The notes: a model not told the origin generated them from the sequence alone. Counted from the first letter of the stretch, positions 8,378-17,197 are shown. The stretch is DNA of 64,000 nt from Rhizobacter terrae (GCF_003852895.1 NZ_QUSW01000005.1:1-64000), one strand, 5' to 3'. A program made the numbers and translations.

Positions 8378-9277
8378 TCAGTTGGTGCCGCTGTCGGCGC
8401 TGTACAGCTTCTCGCCCGGCAGCACGGCGCCGGCCTCGATCTCTTCCTTCTGGCGGACGGCCTGGTAGATCGGCGTGAAGTCGGGCGCCGTCGCGTCGAA
8501 AAGCTGCTGGAAGGACTCGATGACGAAGTACGTCGCCTGGTAGGTGTCGATCTTGTAGCGTGATCGCATCATGCGCTGCAGGTCAAAGCCCACGCGGCTG
8601 GGTTCCGGGCTGCGCACGCTGTAGCGCAGCTCACCCGCCGACGAGAGGATGCCCGCCCCATAGGCGCGGATGCCCTTGGGCGTGTGGATGAGCCCGAACT
8701 CCACCGTGTACCAGTACAGACGCGCCAGCAACTCGCAGGCATCGAGCCGGCTGGCCTTCATGCCGCCGGCGCCGTAGGCCTGCATGTAGTCGGCGAAGAC
8801 CGGGTTGAACAGCAGCGGCACATGGCCGAAGAGGTCGTGGAACACGTCGGGCTCGACGATGTAGTCGAACTCCTCCGGCTTGCGCAGCCAGCCCGTCACC
8901 GGGAACTTGCGCCGCGCGAGCAGGCTGAAGAAGGCCTCTTCGGGGATGAGGCCGGGCACGGCCACCACTTCCCACTTCGTCCGTTGGTAGAGCGATTCCG
9001 ACAGTTCATCGAAGCGAGGGATGCGGTCGGGCGCACCGAGGTGGCGCACCGCGTCGATGAACTCGTCGCACGCCAGGCCGTCGAGCTGCGAGGCCTGGCG
9101 CTCGTACAGGCGCCGGTACAGGTCATGCTCTGCCGGCGTGTAGGCCGACCAGTTCTGCTCGCAGGTGTAGTCCTCGCGCGCCGTCGCATAGTCGCCGCGC
9201 GGAGGCCGGTCGCCCTGGCCGTAGGTGACCGGCGCCACGCCGTGGTTCACGCCTTTGTCGTTCGCGAGCATGTTCAT
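8378..9277 (-). CDS. phhA: Phenylalanine 4-monooxygenase
   Basis: 299 aa from the ATG at 9277 (a GTG lies one codon earlier). It hydroxylates phenylalanine to tyrosine using tetrahydrobiopterin, iron and O2. The two iron-ligand histidines lie in HDLFGHVPLL and the Glu ligand in YWYTVEFGLIHT. Length and motifs fit the monomeric bacterial enzyme. The hpd stop codon lies within the Shine-Dalgarno region (TGAGGTG), so phhA is the second gene of an hpd-phhA operon for phenylalanine and tyrosine breakdown. No pterin carbinolamine dehydratase gene (phhB) is seen next to it. Confidence 0.96.
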   Translation of the reverse strand: MNMLANDKGVNHGVAPVTYGQGDRPPRGDYATAREDYTCEQNWSAYTPAEHDLYRRLYERQASQLDGLACDEFIDAVRHLGAPDRIPRFDELSESLYQRTKWEVVAVPGLIPEEAFFSLLARRKFPVTGWLRKPEEFDYIVEPDVFHDLFGHVPLLFNPVFADYMQAYGAGGMKASRLDACELLARLYWYTVEFGLIHTPKGIRAYGAGILSSAGELRYSVRSPEPSRVGFDLQRMMRSRYKIDTYQATYFVIESFQQLFDATAPDFTPIYQAVRQKEEIEAGAVLPGEKLYSADSGTN

Positions 9278-9281
9278 CACC

Positions 9282-10400
<1,119 letters not shown>

Positions 10401-10478
10401 GGCGGCGCTCCTTGGCTGGCGTTTGAGGGTTGCCAGACTGTAGGTTCTTCGACCCGCAGCATTCCTGCAAGTTGCTGC

Positions 10479-10494
10479 TTTGATCTGGATCAAA
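10479..10494. promoter_or_regulatory. FNR/ANR-like palindrome between hpd and its divergent Lrp-type regulator
   Basis: TTTGATC-TG-GATCAAA is a perfect 7-bp inverted repeat; its core TTGAT-N4-ATCAA equals the classic FNR/ANR/DNR-family binding consensus. It lies 79 bp upstream of hpd and 28 bp before the regulator's ATG. An Lrp-family operator is the main alternative. The sequence is seen directly; the binding protein is inferred. Confidence 0.6.
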
Positions 10495-10521
10495 ACGCTG
10501 GAAAGATGCAAAATTAAAAGA

Positions 10522-11004
10522 ATGGAAGCCGAAACAGAGCTTGATGCTATTGATAGACGCATTCTTCGGGCGCTTCAGGCCGATGGACGCATCACCTACG
10601 ACGAGCTGGCCGCGCAGGTCAGCCTGTCCGCGTCCGCCACCTTGCGCCGGGTGAAGCGGCTGGAGGAGAACAAGGTCATCGCGGGCTACGTGGCGCTCAT
10701 TCCGCCCGAGCGGGTGGGGTTGGGCCTCACGGCCTACCTCAACGTGCGGCTGGAGAAGCATTCCGAGGTGCACAAGCGCAACCCGATGGACTTGTTCCGT
10801 GCGGCCGTGCTTACCTGGCCGGAAGTGGTGGAATGCGCCGCGCTCACCGGCGAGATGGACTATCTGCTGCGTGTGGTGGTCCAAGACATGGCGCACTACT
10901 CGCGCTTCATCATGGACACGCTGCTCAAGCATCCCAGCGTGCAGGACTGCAAGACCAGCTTCGTGCTGGACCGGGTGAAGAACACCACGGCCGTTCCGGT
11001 GTGA
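10522..11004 (+). CDS. Lrp/AsnC-family transcriptional regulator
   Basis: 160 aa from the ATG at 10522 (the frame is open to 10480). The N-terminal helix-turn-helix begins LDAIDRRILRALQADGRITYDELAAQVSLSAS and ends in the recognition helix TLRRVKRLEE; the C-terminal RAM/AsnC ligand-binding domain follows (ALTGEMDYLLRVVVQD). It diverges from hpd-phhA, so it most likely controls phenylalanine/tyrosine catabolism in response to an amino acid, as PhhR/Lrp-like proteins do in relatives. Immediately upstream is the FNR-like palindrome. Confidence 0.93.
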   Translation: MEAETELDAIDRRILRALQADGRITYDELAAQVSLSASATLRRVKRLEENKVIAGYVALIPPERVGLGLTAYLNVRLEKHSEVHKRNPMDLFRAAVLTWPEVVECAALTGEMDYLLRVVVQDMAHYSRFIMDTLLKHPSVQDCKTSFVLDRVKNTTAVPV

Positions 11005-11007
11005 GCT

Positions 11008-11841
11008 TCAGCTGTCGAGTTCGTGGACCAGCGCGGTGGTCGCGGACTCTGAGATGTTCAGCAGCGTCGCGATGTCGCGGATGTCGTCGGGCAAGGCCGC
11101 GTTGTCCCAGCCTTTCGCCGTGTGCCGCGCCAGGCGGATCGCCAGCAGCACGCTGCGCGCGCTCGGATGCTCCGCATGCTGGTCGTCGGTGATGCGCATC
11201 AGCAGCTCCGGCAGGCGCCATGCCAGCATCAGCGAATGGGCCAGCTCAGGCAGGGTGACGTTGAGCACGTCCTTCTGGATCATGTTCGAGCGCAAGGTCG
11301 GATCCGCCTGCTGGGCACCGCGGATGCGCAGCGCCAGCTCGGGTGCGTGCAGCCACAGCAGCATCTCCGCGAAGTCGTGCAGCAGCGCGGCGTGGTGGAT
11401 GACGGCGGCGTCATGGTCCAGCCGGTGCACGGCAAAACCGAGCGCGAAGTCCGCCGCGCGATGGGCGCGACGCAGCACTTCGCGCAGGCCCTCGAGCGCC
11501 TCAGGCATGTCCTGCAGCGTCTCCTCGACAGAGGCCAATTGGCCGAAGGCCTTGAAGAAGGGCGTGATGCCCATCATCACCACGCTGGCGGTGACGGTCT
11601 CGGGCTGCGTGACGACGCGCGCCGGCCGATGCTTGGACAAGTGGGCAAGGATCCGCAGTGTCATCAGCGGATCGCTGGAGAAGGTCTCGCCGATCAGGTT
11701 CGCGTCGACATCGTCCTCGATGGCGCGCAGGTCTTCGAGGGCGCCCGCCGATTGGGCGAGCACGGGGATCTCGGCATTGCGGAAGAAGGCTGTCCAGGCG
11801 GCGAGATCGCGCAGCGGCCGGGTCAGTCGGTTCGTTTCCAT
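11008..11841 (-). CDS. HDOD-domain protein
   Basis: 277 aa, a single HDOD (HD-related output) domain spanning most of the chain: PVLAQSAGALEDL..., SSDPLMTLRILAHLS near residues 55-70, the HHAALLHDFAEMLLW stretch around residue 150, and a helical C-terminus. HDOD proteins act in signalling and usually lack phosphodiesterase activity. No receiver, EAL or other signalling domain is attached. Its 3' end converges on the Lrp-type regulator with a 3-bp gap. Confidence 0.85.
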   Translation of the reverse strand: METNRLTRPLRDLAAWTAFFRNAEIPVLAQSAGALEDLRAIEDDVDANLIGETFSSDPLMTLRILAHLSKHRPARVVTQPETVTASVVMMGITPFFKAFGQLASVEETLQDMPEALEGLREVLRRAHRAADFALGFAVHRLDHDAAVIHHAALLHDFAEMLLWLHAPELALRIRGAQQADPTLRSNMIQKDVLNVTLPELAHSLMLAWRLPELLMRITDDQHAEHPSARSVLLAIRLARHTAKGWDNAALPDDIRDIATLLNISESATTALVHELDS

Positions 11842-11916
11842 ACGGGCGCTCTTGTAGAGCTTCGTCGGGTGATCGTACCGGTGTTGTCGGCCGCTGTCGC
11901 GCGAACTTGAACCGCC

Positions 11917-12921
11917 TTACTTCGCGAGCTTGGCCTTCAGGTCCATGCCCACGCGCTTGTTCACGAACTGCAGGGCTGCGACCTTGGACAGGTCCACCTC
12001 GCCGGCCTTGTACAGGCCGGCCTTGACCATCTGGTCGTAGAAGTCTTTGATGCGTGCATCGCTCATCGCGCCGATGCCATTCTTCAGCGCCTCACCGGAA
12101 TCGACGATGCCCTGCTGTTTCATCAAGGCGACCGAGGCCTCGATCTCGTCGGCCGTCATCTCGGGGTTGTCCTTCATCATCATCGCGTTGGCGGCGCGAC
12201 GGTCCCCGTAGAGGTAGTTGACCCAGCCGAGGATGGATGCGTCCACGAAGCGCTGCACCAGTTCCGGCTTGTTCTTCACCGTGTCGGTCCGCGCCTCGAT
12301 GACGGTGGAGTAGGTCGAGAAGCCATGGTCGGCCAGCAGGTGCACCACCGGCTTGAACTTGCCCTGGGTCTCCACGTAGATCGGCTCGGCCACCGAGTAG
12401 CCCTGCTGGATGGCCTTGTCGTTGGCCAGGAAGGGGCCGAGGTTGTAGTTGTAGGGCTTGAGCACCTCGTCCTTGAAGCCGTGCGTGACCTTCAGCCACT
12501 GCCACCAGCTGAACTGGCCATCCTTGGCGATGAGGGCCACCGGCGCGCTCTTGAGCTTGTCGAAGCTTTCATACCCCTGGCCCGGATGGGCGATGAGGGC
12601 CTGCGGATCCTTCTGGAACATCGCCGCCACGACCACCGTGGGTACGCCGTTCTTGACGTTGTCGAAGCTGTGCAGCAGGTTGCCCGTCATCAGGAAGTCG
12701 ATGCGGCCGGCTGGCAGCAGCGGCCGGTTGTTCACCTGCGGGCCGCCTTGCTGGATGGTGACGTCCAGCCCGTACTTCTTGTAGGTGCCGTCGGCCACGG
12801 CCTGGTAGAAGCCGCCGTGCGCGGCCTGGGCCTTCCAGTTGGTGGCGAAGGTGACCTTGTCTTCGGCGTGGACCAGCGATGCAGCGAGCGCGGCCATGGC
12901 CAGGATGGTGATGCGTTTCAT
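11917..12921 (-). CDS. NitT/TauT-family ABC transporter, substrate-binding protein
   Basis: 334 aa from the ATG at 12921, preceded by AGGAGAG; the open frame upstream runs through the permease gene and is not coding. An N-terminal signal peptide (MKRITILAMAALAASLVHA) is followed by an NMT1/THI5-like fold: FATNWKAQAAHGGFYQA, GLDVTIQQGGPQVN, GRIDFLMTG. Such proteins bind thiamine precursors, sulfonates, nitrate or similar small solutes in the periplasm; the ligand cannot be told here. It is the last gene of an ATPase-permease-binding protein operon. Confidence 0.9.
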   Translation of the reverse strand: MKRITILAMAALAASLVHAEDKVTFATNWKAQAAHGGFYQAVADGTYKKYGLDVTIQQGGPQVNNRPLLPAGRIDFLMTGNLLHSFDNVKNGVPTVVVAAMFQKDPQALIAHPGQGYESFDKLKSAPVALIAKDGQFSWWQWLKVTHGFKDEVLKPYNYNLGPFLANDKAIQQGYSVAEPIYVETQGKFKPVVHLLADHGFSTYSTVIEARTDTVKNKPELVQRFVDASILGWVNYLYGDRRAANAMMMKDNPEMTADEIEASVALMKQQGIVDSGEALKNGIGAMSDARIKDFYDQMVKAGLYKAGEVDLSKVAALQFVNKRVGMDLKAKLAK

Positions 12922-12943
12922 CGTTTCTCTCTCCTGAAGAACG

Positions 12944-13720
12944 TCATTGTTTTTCCGACGCGTGCCAGCGGCCCAGCAGGAGCCGCGACAACGCGTTGAA
13001 GGACCAGAAGATCGCCACGCCCGTGACGACCAGCAGGAACAGCGCAGCGAACATTTTCGGCGTCTCGGTGCGAAAGCTCGCTTCGAGGATTCTCGATGCC
13101 AGCCCGGTGTTGCGTCCTGCCGCACCCGCGACCATTTCGGCGGTGACGGCTCCGATCAGACTCAATCCGCCGGAGATTTTCAGGCCGGCGATGAAGTAGG
13201 GCAGGGCCGACGGCACCAGCAGCAGCCGCAGGCGCTGCCAGGGCGTGGCGCGGTACAGGCGGAAGAGGTCGCGCAGGTTCGGATCCGCGGCACGCAAGCC
13301 CAGCACGGTGTTCGACAGGATCGGGAAGAAGGCGACGATCCAGGCGCACAGCAAGAGCGCGGCGGTGGTGCTCTCGACGTAGATGAGGATGAGCGGTGCG
13401 ATGGCGACCACGGGCGTCACCTGCAGCACGACGGCCACGGGGAACAACGCATGTTCCAAGCCTCGCGAGAGCGTGAAAGCCGACGCGATCAGCACGCCGC
13501 CGATGACGGCCAACGCGAGCGCGCCGAAGGTGATCTCGATGGTGAACCACCAGCTCGCAGCCAGCGATGCGAAGTTGTCGGCCAGTGTTTGCAGGACCAG
13601 GCTTGGTGCGGGAAGCGTGTAATGCGGGATGTGAGCCAGCCTGACCAGCGCTTCCCATGCAAAGAGCAGGGCGATCAGCGTCAGTGCCGGGGCGGCGCTG
13701 TAGAGCAGGGACGATCGCAT
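12944..13720 (-). CDS. ABC transporter permease (NitT/TauT type)
   Basis: 258 aa from the ATG at 13720, which overlaps the stop of the ATPase gene by one base (TGATG). About six membrane helices are seen; the cytoplasmic coupling loop (LRAADPNLRDLFRLYRATPWQRLRLLLVPSALPYF, near the middle) has the EAA-type pattern that docks on the ATPase. Forms the channel for the solute captured by the neighbouring binding protein. Confidence 0.92.
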   Translation of the reverse strand: MRSSLLYSAAPALTLIALLFAWEALVRLAHIPHYTLPAPSLVLQTLADNFASLAASWWFTIEITFGALALAVIGGVLIASAFTLSRGLEHALFPVAVVLQVTPVVAIAPLILIYVESTTAALLLCAWIVAFFPILSNTVLGLRAADPNLRDLFRLYRATPWQRLRLLLVPSALPYFIAGLKISGGLSLIGAVTAEMVAGAAGRNTGLASRILEASFRTETPKMFAALFLLVVTGVAIFWSFNALSRLLLGRWHASEKQ

Positions 13721-14493
13721 CAGCGCACCACCTGGTCCACCGGCGCATGCAGGGATGCCAGTGCAAGGTTGAGCTGAGCGCACGCCGCGTGGTAGCGCGG
13801 CGATTCGCGAAAGCTCGCGCTGCGCGGATACGGCTCATCGATCACGACCTCTGCGACCACACGTCCCGGCCGCGGCCCCATCACCAGCACGCGCTGGCTC
13901 AAAAATACCGACTCCAGCACGCTGTGCGTCACGAAGAGTGTGGCGAAGCGCTGGGCCTGCCAGCAGGCGAGCAGGTCGTCGTTGAGCTTGTGCCGGGTGA
14001 ATTCGTCGAGCGCTGCGAAGGGCTCGTCCATCAGCATCACTCGGGGCCGGGTGACCAGGGCCCGGGCGATGGAGGCGCGCATGCGCATGCCACCGGACAG
14101 CTCCGCCGGGAAGGCCTTCTCGAAGCCCTTGAGGCCGACGCGGGCCAGGGCGTCAAGCACGCGGGCCTCGCTGGCCGATCGTGATTCGCCGTCCAGCCGC
14201 AGCGGCAGCCAGACGTTGTCGAACACGCTGGCCCAGGGCATCAGCGTGGCATCCTGGAACACGAAGGCGGTGTCGGCCGCGGACGTCATCGCAGGGGACA
14301 TGATCTGCCCGCTGCTTGGGCGGTCCAGTCCCGCCACGAGACGAAGAATGGTGCTCTTGCCGCAGCCCGAGGGCCCGAGCAGCGAGACGAACTCCTGCTC
14401 GGCGACCTCGATGCTGACCTGCTGCAGCGCCACCACGCCGGTGGCGAACTGCTTGTGGACGTCTTTCAGGGAGATCAGCGCGGGCATGGGCAC
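13720..14493 (-). CDS. ABC transporter ATP-binding protein (NitT/TauT type)
   Basis: 257 aa. Walker A GPSGCGKST (~residues 40-48), signature LSGGMRMRASIARAL, Walker B VMLMDEPFAALDE and the H-loop VTHSVLES are all intact. It energises import through the coupled permease downstream. First gene of the three-gene importer operon; the frame offers ATGs at codons 1 and 3. Confidence 0.94.
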   Translation of the reverse strand: MPMPALISLKDVHKQFATGVVALQQVSIEVAEQEFVSLLGPSGCGKSTILRLVAGLDRPSSGQIMSPAMTSAADTAFVFQDATLMPWASVFDNVWLPLRLDGESRSASEARVLDALARVGLKGFEKAFPAELSGGMRMRASIARALVTRPRVMLMDEPFAALDEFTRHKLNDDLLACWQAQRFATLFVTHSVLESVFLSQRVLVMGPRPGRVVAEVVIDEPYPRSASFRESPRYHAACAQLNLALASLHAPVDQVVR

Positions 14494-14521
14494 GGAGTGT
14501 GCACCAAGCCCGAAGGGCCGG

Positions 14522-15628
14522 TTACAGGCTGAGCACGTGGCCGAGACGCGGATCGGTGCGTCCGTCGATCAGCTCGCGGTAGACCTTCTCCACCGCCTGC
14601 GGGCCGGTGCCGCGCTCGACGATGAGCCAGGGCGACTGCGCATCGTTGACCGGCTTCATGAAGGCCTGCCAAGCCACGGCGATCCGTCCAGGCAGTTCGC
14701 CGGGTCCCCAATCCTTCATTCGCTTGGCGGCCTGCGCCGGCGCGAAGAACAAGGTGGGACGAGGTCCGGGCAGGCCCTTGCCGCCGCCCAGCTCCGTCCA
14801 GTGCGTGCCGCCCACCGAGCAGCTGTAGCGAAGCGCATCACCGAAGTGATGATGGATGTCGTGCCGAACCTGGGCGCTGCCGCTCATGTCGACATAGACC
14901 GAAGGCGTGTGCGCTGGCAGGCCACTGACCTGGTCATAGGCGATGACCTCGTCATAGCAGCCCAGCGCGCGGGTGAATTCGAGGTTGGAGGGCGATGTCA
15001 GCCCGATGATCTTCACGCCGCCGCCGGACCCCAGCCGCTGCCGCATACAGAACGCCGTGCCGTAGGCCGTCTTGCTCGATGCGCTGGACAGGATCACGGC
15101 CTGCGACTCGAAGAACCCGTTGTCGGCGAGGAAGTCGTCGATCAGGAACGACGTGGTGAACAGGGGTTTGAGCAAGGCGGTCTGTGCCTCCTGCTCGCGC
15201 CGGTAGCCTGGGTCTGCCGAGCAGCGCATGTAGCGGTTGTACAGCGCGTGCAGCTCGCGGCGATGCGGCGCGCCGTCCACGAAGCCGCCCTTGCCGACCT
15301 GCTCCGGTTGCAGCACGGCGTGTGTGCTCATCGGGTAGTAGCCATAGAAGCGCTCGCCGACGGCAATGCCTTCCACGTTCGAGGCTTCCACCTCAGCAAA
15401 GCCCCACACGGGAATGCGACCAAAGCCCGGCACCTCGCAGGGGAAGAAATCCCAGTAATGCATGGCGTCCCCGAAGGCGCCATAGGTGATGTTGTTCGAC
15501 GTCAGCGCGAAGCAATCGACACGCATCCGCACGGTGCCATCGGGCAGCGGCGGATGCTCGATCGATTCAACCACGCGAACCTCGCGCAGGTCGTTGCGCT
15601 GGACAATGAACTCACGGGAAGTGCTCAT
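14522..15628 (-). CDS. DUF2855 family protein
   Basis: 368 aa from the ATG at 15628 (MSTSREFIVQRNDLR), preceded by GGAG. The sequence follows the DUF2855 pattern: an N-terminal GroES-like part (FALTSNNITYGAFGDAMHYWDFFP; VWGFAEVEAS), then a Rossmann-like part (VILSSASSKTAYGTAF; IIGLTSPSNLEF). It therefore resembles a medium-chain reductase, but no substrate is known and typical zinc-site residues are not obvious. It lies 28 bp upstream of the ABC transporter and may be cotranscribed with it. Confidence 0.82.
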   Translation of the reverse strand: MSTSREFIVQRNDLREVRVVESIEHPPLPDGTVRMRVDCFALTSNNITYGAFGDAMHYWDFFPCEVPGFGRIPVWGFAEVEASNVEGIAVGERFYGYYPMSTHAVLQPEQVGKGGFVDGAPHRRELHALYNRYMRCSADPGYRREQEAQTALLKPLFTTSFLIDDFLADNGFFESQAVILSSASSKTAYGTAFCMRQRLGSGGGVKIIGLTSPSNLEFTRALGCYDEVIAYDQVSGLPAHTPSVYVDMSGSAQVRHDIHHHFGDALRYSCSVGGTHWTELGGGKGLPGPRPTLFFAPAQAAKRMKDWGPGELPGRIAVAWQAFMKPVNDAQSPWLIVERGTGPQAVEKVYRELIDGRTDPRLGHVLSL

Positions 15629-15749
15629 GCAATGTCTCCGATGCGAAGCAGCGAGCGTGCGCATTGCGCTTTCGGCACGCTATCACGCGGGAGACACCGT
15701 GCGTCGCGGCAGGTGCAACTCCACAGCCCCACCACCAGGCACGAGGCGC

Positions 15750-15783
15750 AAAGAAAAGGCCCGGCTGCGAAGCAGGCCGGGCC
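15750..15783 (-). terminator. Rho-independent terminator after the small-gene cluster
   Basis: On the minus strand GGCCCGGCCTGC pairs with GCAGCCGGGCC (one bulged base) around a TTC loop and is followed by CTTTTCTTT. It lies 14 bases after the stop of the 87-aa ORF and ends a minus-strand transcript. Confidence 0.85.
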
Positions 15784-15797
15784 GAGGAAGCGCCGCA

Positions 15798-16061
15798 TCA
15801 CAGGCGCTTCACGCCGGGAACCCATCCGACCAGCTGGCCGTCGAGGTAGAGCGCGCCTTCGGGCGCACCGGCGTCGGCGTAGAACTCCAGCACCTGGGGC
15901 AGCGGCGGGGCTGCCACCGGGGCGGGGACCGCCAGGCGTTGCGCGAGGCGCGCCAGGGCGGCGCTTGCGCTTTTCAGGCTCGCAGCAGCGACGCTGCGCG
16001 CGGGGTGAGACCAAGGCGAGGCGCTCTGGGCTCCGAGGGACAAGGGCTTCATGCTCGTCAT
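15798..16061 (-). CDS. Small hypothetical protein, 87 aa
   Basis: 87 aa, Ala/Leu/Pro-rich with a basic Ser/Arg-rich first half (SPWSHPARSVAAASLKSASAALARLAQRLAV) and a short C-terminal segment VLEFYADAGAPEGALYLDGQLVGWVPGVKRL that looks like a compact beta hairpin. AAGGAA lies 7 bases before the ATG. No family recognised. It is downstream of the 55-aa gene (60-bp gap) and ahead of a clear terminator, which supports real transcription. Confidence 0.65.
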   Translation of the reverse strand: MTSMKPLSLGAQSASPWSHPARSVAAASLKSASAALARLAQRLAVPAPVAAPPLPQVLEFYADAGAPEGALYLDGQLVGWVPGVKRL

Positions 16062-16121
16062 GATTCATTCCTTCGGTGTCTCTTGGCGCCGCGCTGGAAG
16101 ATCAGGGGCGCCGGGGGCTGT

Positions 16122-16289
16122 TCATGGGCTGTACTTCGGACGACTGAGCTGGTCGAGTTCGCGGCGCAGGGTGCGGGCGGCCTGCTGTCGCAGGGCGGAT
16201 CCGCCTGGGCGGTGCGAACCGGCGCGCCGGAAATGGGCGGCGATGACCAGCGGGTTGCGGGGTTTGCGGGACTTGAGCGTGATCTTCAT
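16122..16289 (-). CDS. Small basic hypothetical protein, 55 aa
   Basis: A 55-aa frame starting MKITLKSRKPRNPLVIAAHF and ending ELDQLSRPKYSP. It is strongly basic (many Arg/Lys) and preceded by GGAGAG six bases before the ATG. Short proteins of this style (MKxTLKSxKPRNPLV...RxLRRELxxL) are, from memory, recurrent in Burkholderiales; function unknown, nucleic-acid or ribosome binding is only a guess from charge. It sits between an upstream hairpin and the 87-aa gene in one probable transcript. Confidence 0.65.
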   Translation of the reverse strand: MKITLKSRKPRNPLVIAAHFRRAGSHRPGGSALRQQAARTLRRELDQLSRPKYSP

Positions 16290-16313
16290 GGGACTCTCCG
16301 ATGCGAAAAGCGA

Positions 16314-16346
16314 AACGGCCCGGGGCTGTGATGCTCCCGGGCCGTT
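16314..16346 (-). terminator. Strong hairpin with U-rich tail: intercistronic terminator or attenuator
   Basis: AACGGCCCGGG (16314-16324) pairs perfectly with CCCGGGCCGTT (16336-16346) over an 11-base loop. On the minus strand the stem is followed by a moderately U-rich TTCGCTTTT, 24 bases before the ATG of the 55-aa gene. It could stop a transcript from the upstream promoter part of the time. Confidence 0.6.
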
Positions 16347-16373
16347 AGGTGGAGTGTTCCGTGTGAGGAACGC

Positions 16374-16490
16374 TCAACGTGGCGGTTTGCCGGGTGGTGC
16401 CTCCATGTCCGCTGGGCACTGAATCAACGCCAGCGCTCGTCGCGCAGTGCGACCAGCTTTGGACGGATTCAGAACGAGGAAACGGGACAT
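16374..16490 (-). CDS. Possible 38-aa small ORF
   Basis: MSRFLVLNPSKAGRTARRAL... ends GKPPR. GGAG lies four bases before the ATG in a context (GGAG-TCCC-ATG) much like that of the downstream 55-aa gene. It is basic and short; no homologue recognised. It may be a leader peptide for the hairpin downstream, or not translated at all. Confidence 0.35.
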   Translation of the reverse strand: MSRFLVLNPSKAGRTARRALALIQCPADMEAPPGKPPR

Positions 16491-16551
16491 GGGACTCCGG
16501 GAGATGGGTGGAACGGGGGTGTCGCTGGATGGAAGGGGCTTCCGATCACAA

Positions 16552-16589
16552 CTTGCGCAGATGATAAACAATTGATTATCTTGCGCAAG
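16552..16589 (-). promoter_or_regulatory. Promoter overlapping a long dyad, minus strand
   Basis: CTTGCGCA (16552-16559) and TGCGCAAG (16582-16589) form a perfect 8-bp inverted repeat; inside it GATAA and TTATC form a second one. On the minus strand a -35-like TTGCGC (plus 16583-16588) and a -10-like TATCAT (plus 16561-16566, 5 of 6 to consensus) are 16 bp apart. A repressor on the dyad would block this promoter, which points at the small-gene cluster. The HTH-like protein encoded upstream is the obvious candidate binder. Confidence 0.55.
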
Positions 16590-16600
16590 CCCCCTTGCTC

Positions 16601-16626
16601 AAAAAAGTTCCCCCTAATTCAAGGGG
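16601..16626 (-). terminator. Rho-independent terminator of the HTH-like gene
   Basis: On the minus strand CCCCT (plus 16622-16626) pairs with AGGGG (plus 16611-16615) over a 6-base loop, then GGAAC and six U. It follows the stop of the HTH-like gene by five bases. The stem is short but the U-run is clear. Confidence 0.65.
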
Positions 16627-16630
16627 CGTG

Positions 16631-17197
16631 TCATTTTTTGCGCTTGAGCGGTGCCACGCCGGCCTGCGTGCGCGACCACAGGTCCATGCTGATGTCCTGC
16701 TGAGGGGCCTTGGGGGGCGAGGGCGGCTGGGGTGGTTGCGGAGGTGGGGTCAGCACCTCGCCCAGCAGGTCCAGCAGGCGCGTCTTGGCCCGCTGAGGGT
16801 GCCGCCGGTAGTAGGTGAGCACCAGGCCGATGATGAATCGCTCGTCGTCGTCCTGCGGGACGATGCGGGTGGCGTCGTCGTCGGTTCGGGCGGGCTGTGC
16901 GGCGGGAGACTGTGCCGTCGCGGCCGAGAACTCATCGTGCGGCTGGTCCATCCAGCCATAGGGCTTGTGGCACAGCTGCTCGAACTGCCTAGCCAGGCGC
17001 TCGCCGATCTGCCGCGACCGGCCCTTGATCTGGCTCCAGTAGCTGGGCTGGATCTGCAGCCGCTCCGCAAAGCGGCGTTCGAGCCCCCTGAGCGTCGCCG
17101 CATCAGGGTGCTTCACGGTGTGGTGGACAAATTCGTCGAACAGGGCCAGCGCGTTGTCTAGGCGGATCTGGGCAACGTCACGGTGGCCGGATTGCAT
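16631..17197 (-). CDS. HTH-like (Cro/C1-type) DNA-binding protein
   Basis: 188 aa from the ATG at 17197; the frame is open to a GTG at 17224. Residues ~35-85 (RGLERRFAERLQIQPSYWSQIKGRSRQIGERLARQFEQLCHKPYGWMD) look like a Cro/C1-type helix-turn-helix: an SYWSQIKGRSR recognition helix and the typical ...LARxFEQLxxxPxGWMD ending. The C-terminal half is acidic then Pro/Gln-rich (TPPPQPPQPPSPPKAP) and ends KRKK. The -10-like TATCAT just upstream of the chosen ATG (8 bases) suggests a leaderless mRNA; the same TTTATCATC string occurs in the promoter downstream of this gene. Targets unknown. Confidence 0.68.
   Translation of the reverse strand: MQSGHRDVAQIRLDNALALFDEFVHHTVKHPDAATLRGLERRFAERLQIQPSYWSQIKGRSRQIGERLARQFEQLCHKPYGWMDQPHDEFSAATAQSPAAQPARTDDDATRIVPQDDDERFIIGLVLTYYRRHPQRAKTRLLDLLGEVLTPPPQPPQPPSPPKAPQQDISMDLWSRTQAGVAPLKRKK

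Larger units (their letters stand above)
16290..16630. other. Intergenic region with promoter, two hairpins and one doubtful ORF
   Basis: This 341-bp stretch between the HTH-like gene and the small-gene cluster holds the HTH gene terminator (16601-16626), an operator-like dyad with promoter (16552-16589), a doubtful 38-aa ORF (16374-16490) and an 11-bp-stem hairpin (16314-16346). No larger gene is seen. Confidence 0.7.

Noticed and set aside
10401-10562. 54-residue N-terminal extension of hpd
   Set aside because: It runs through the promoter region and the start of the divergent regulator; AGGAG plus family homology support 10400.
12922-13125. N-terminal extension of the ABC substrate-binding protein
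   Set aside because: Arg/Cys-rich shadow of the permease gene; the signal peptide starts at 12921 behind AGGAGAG.
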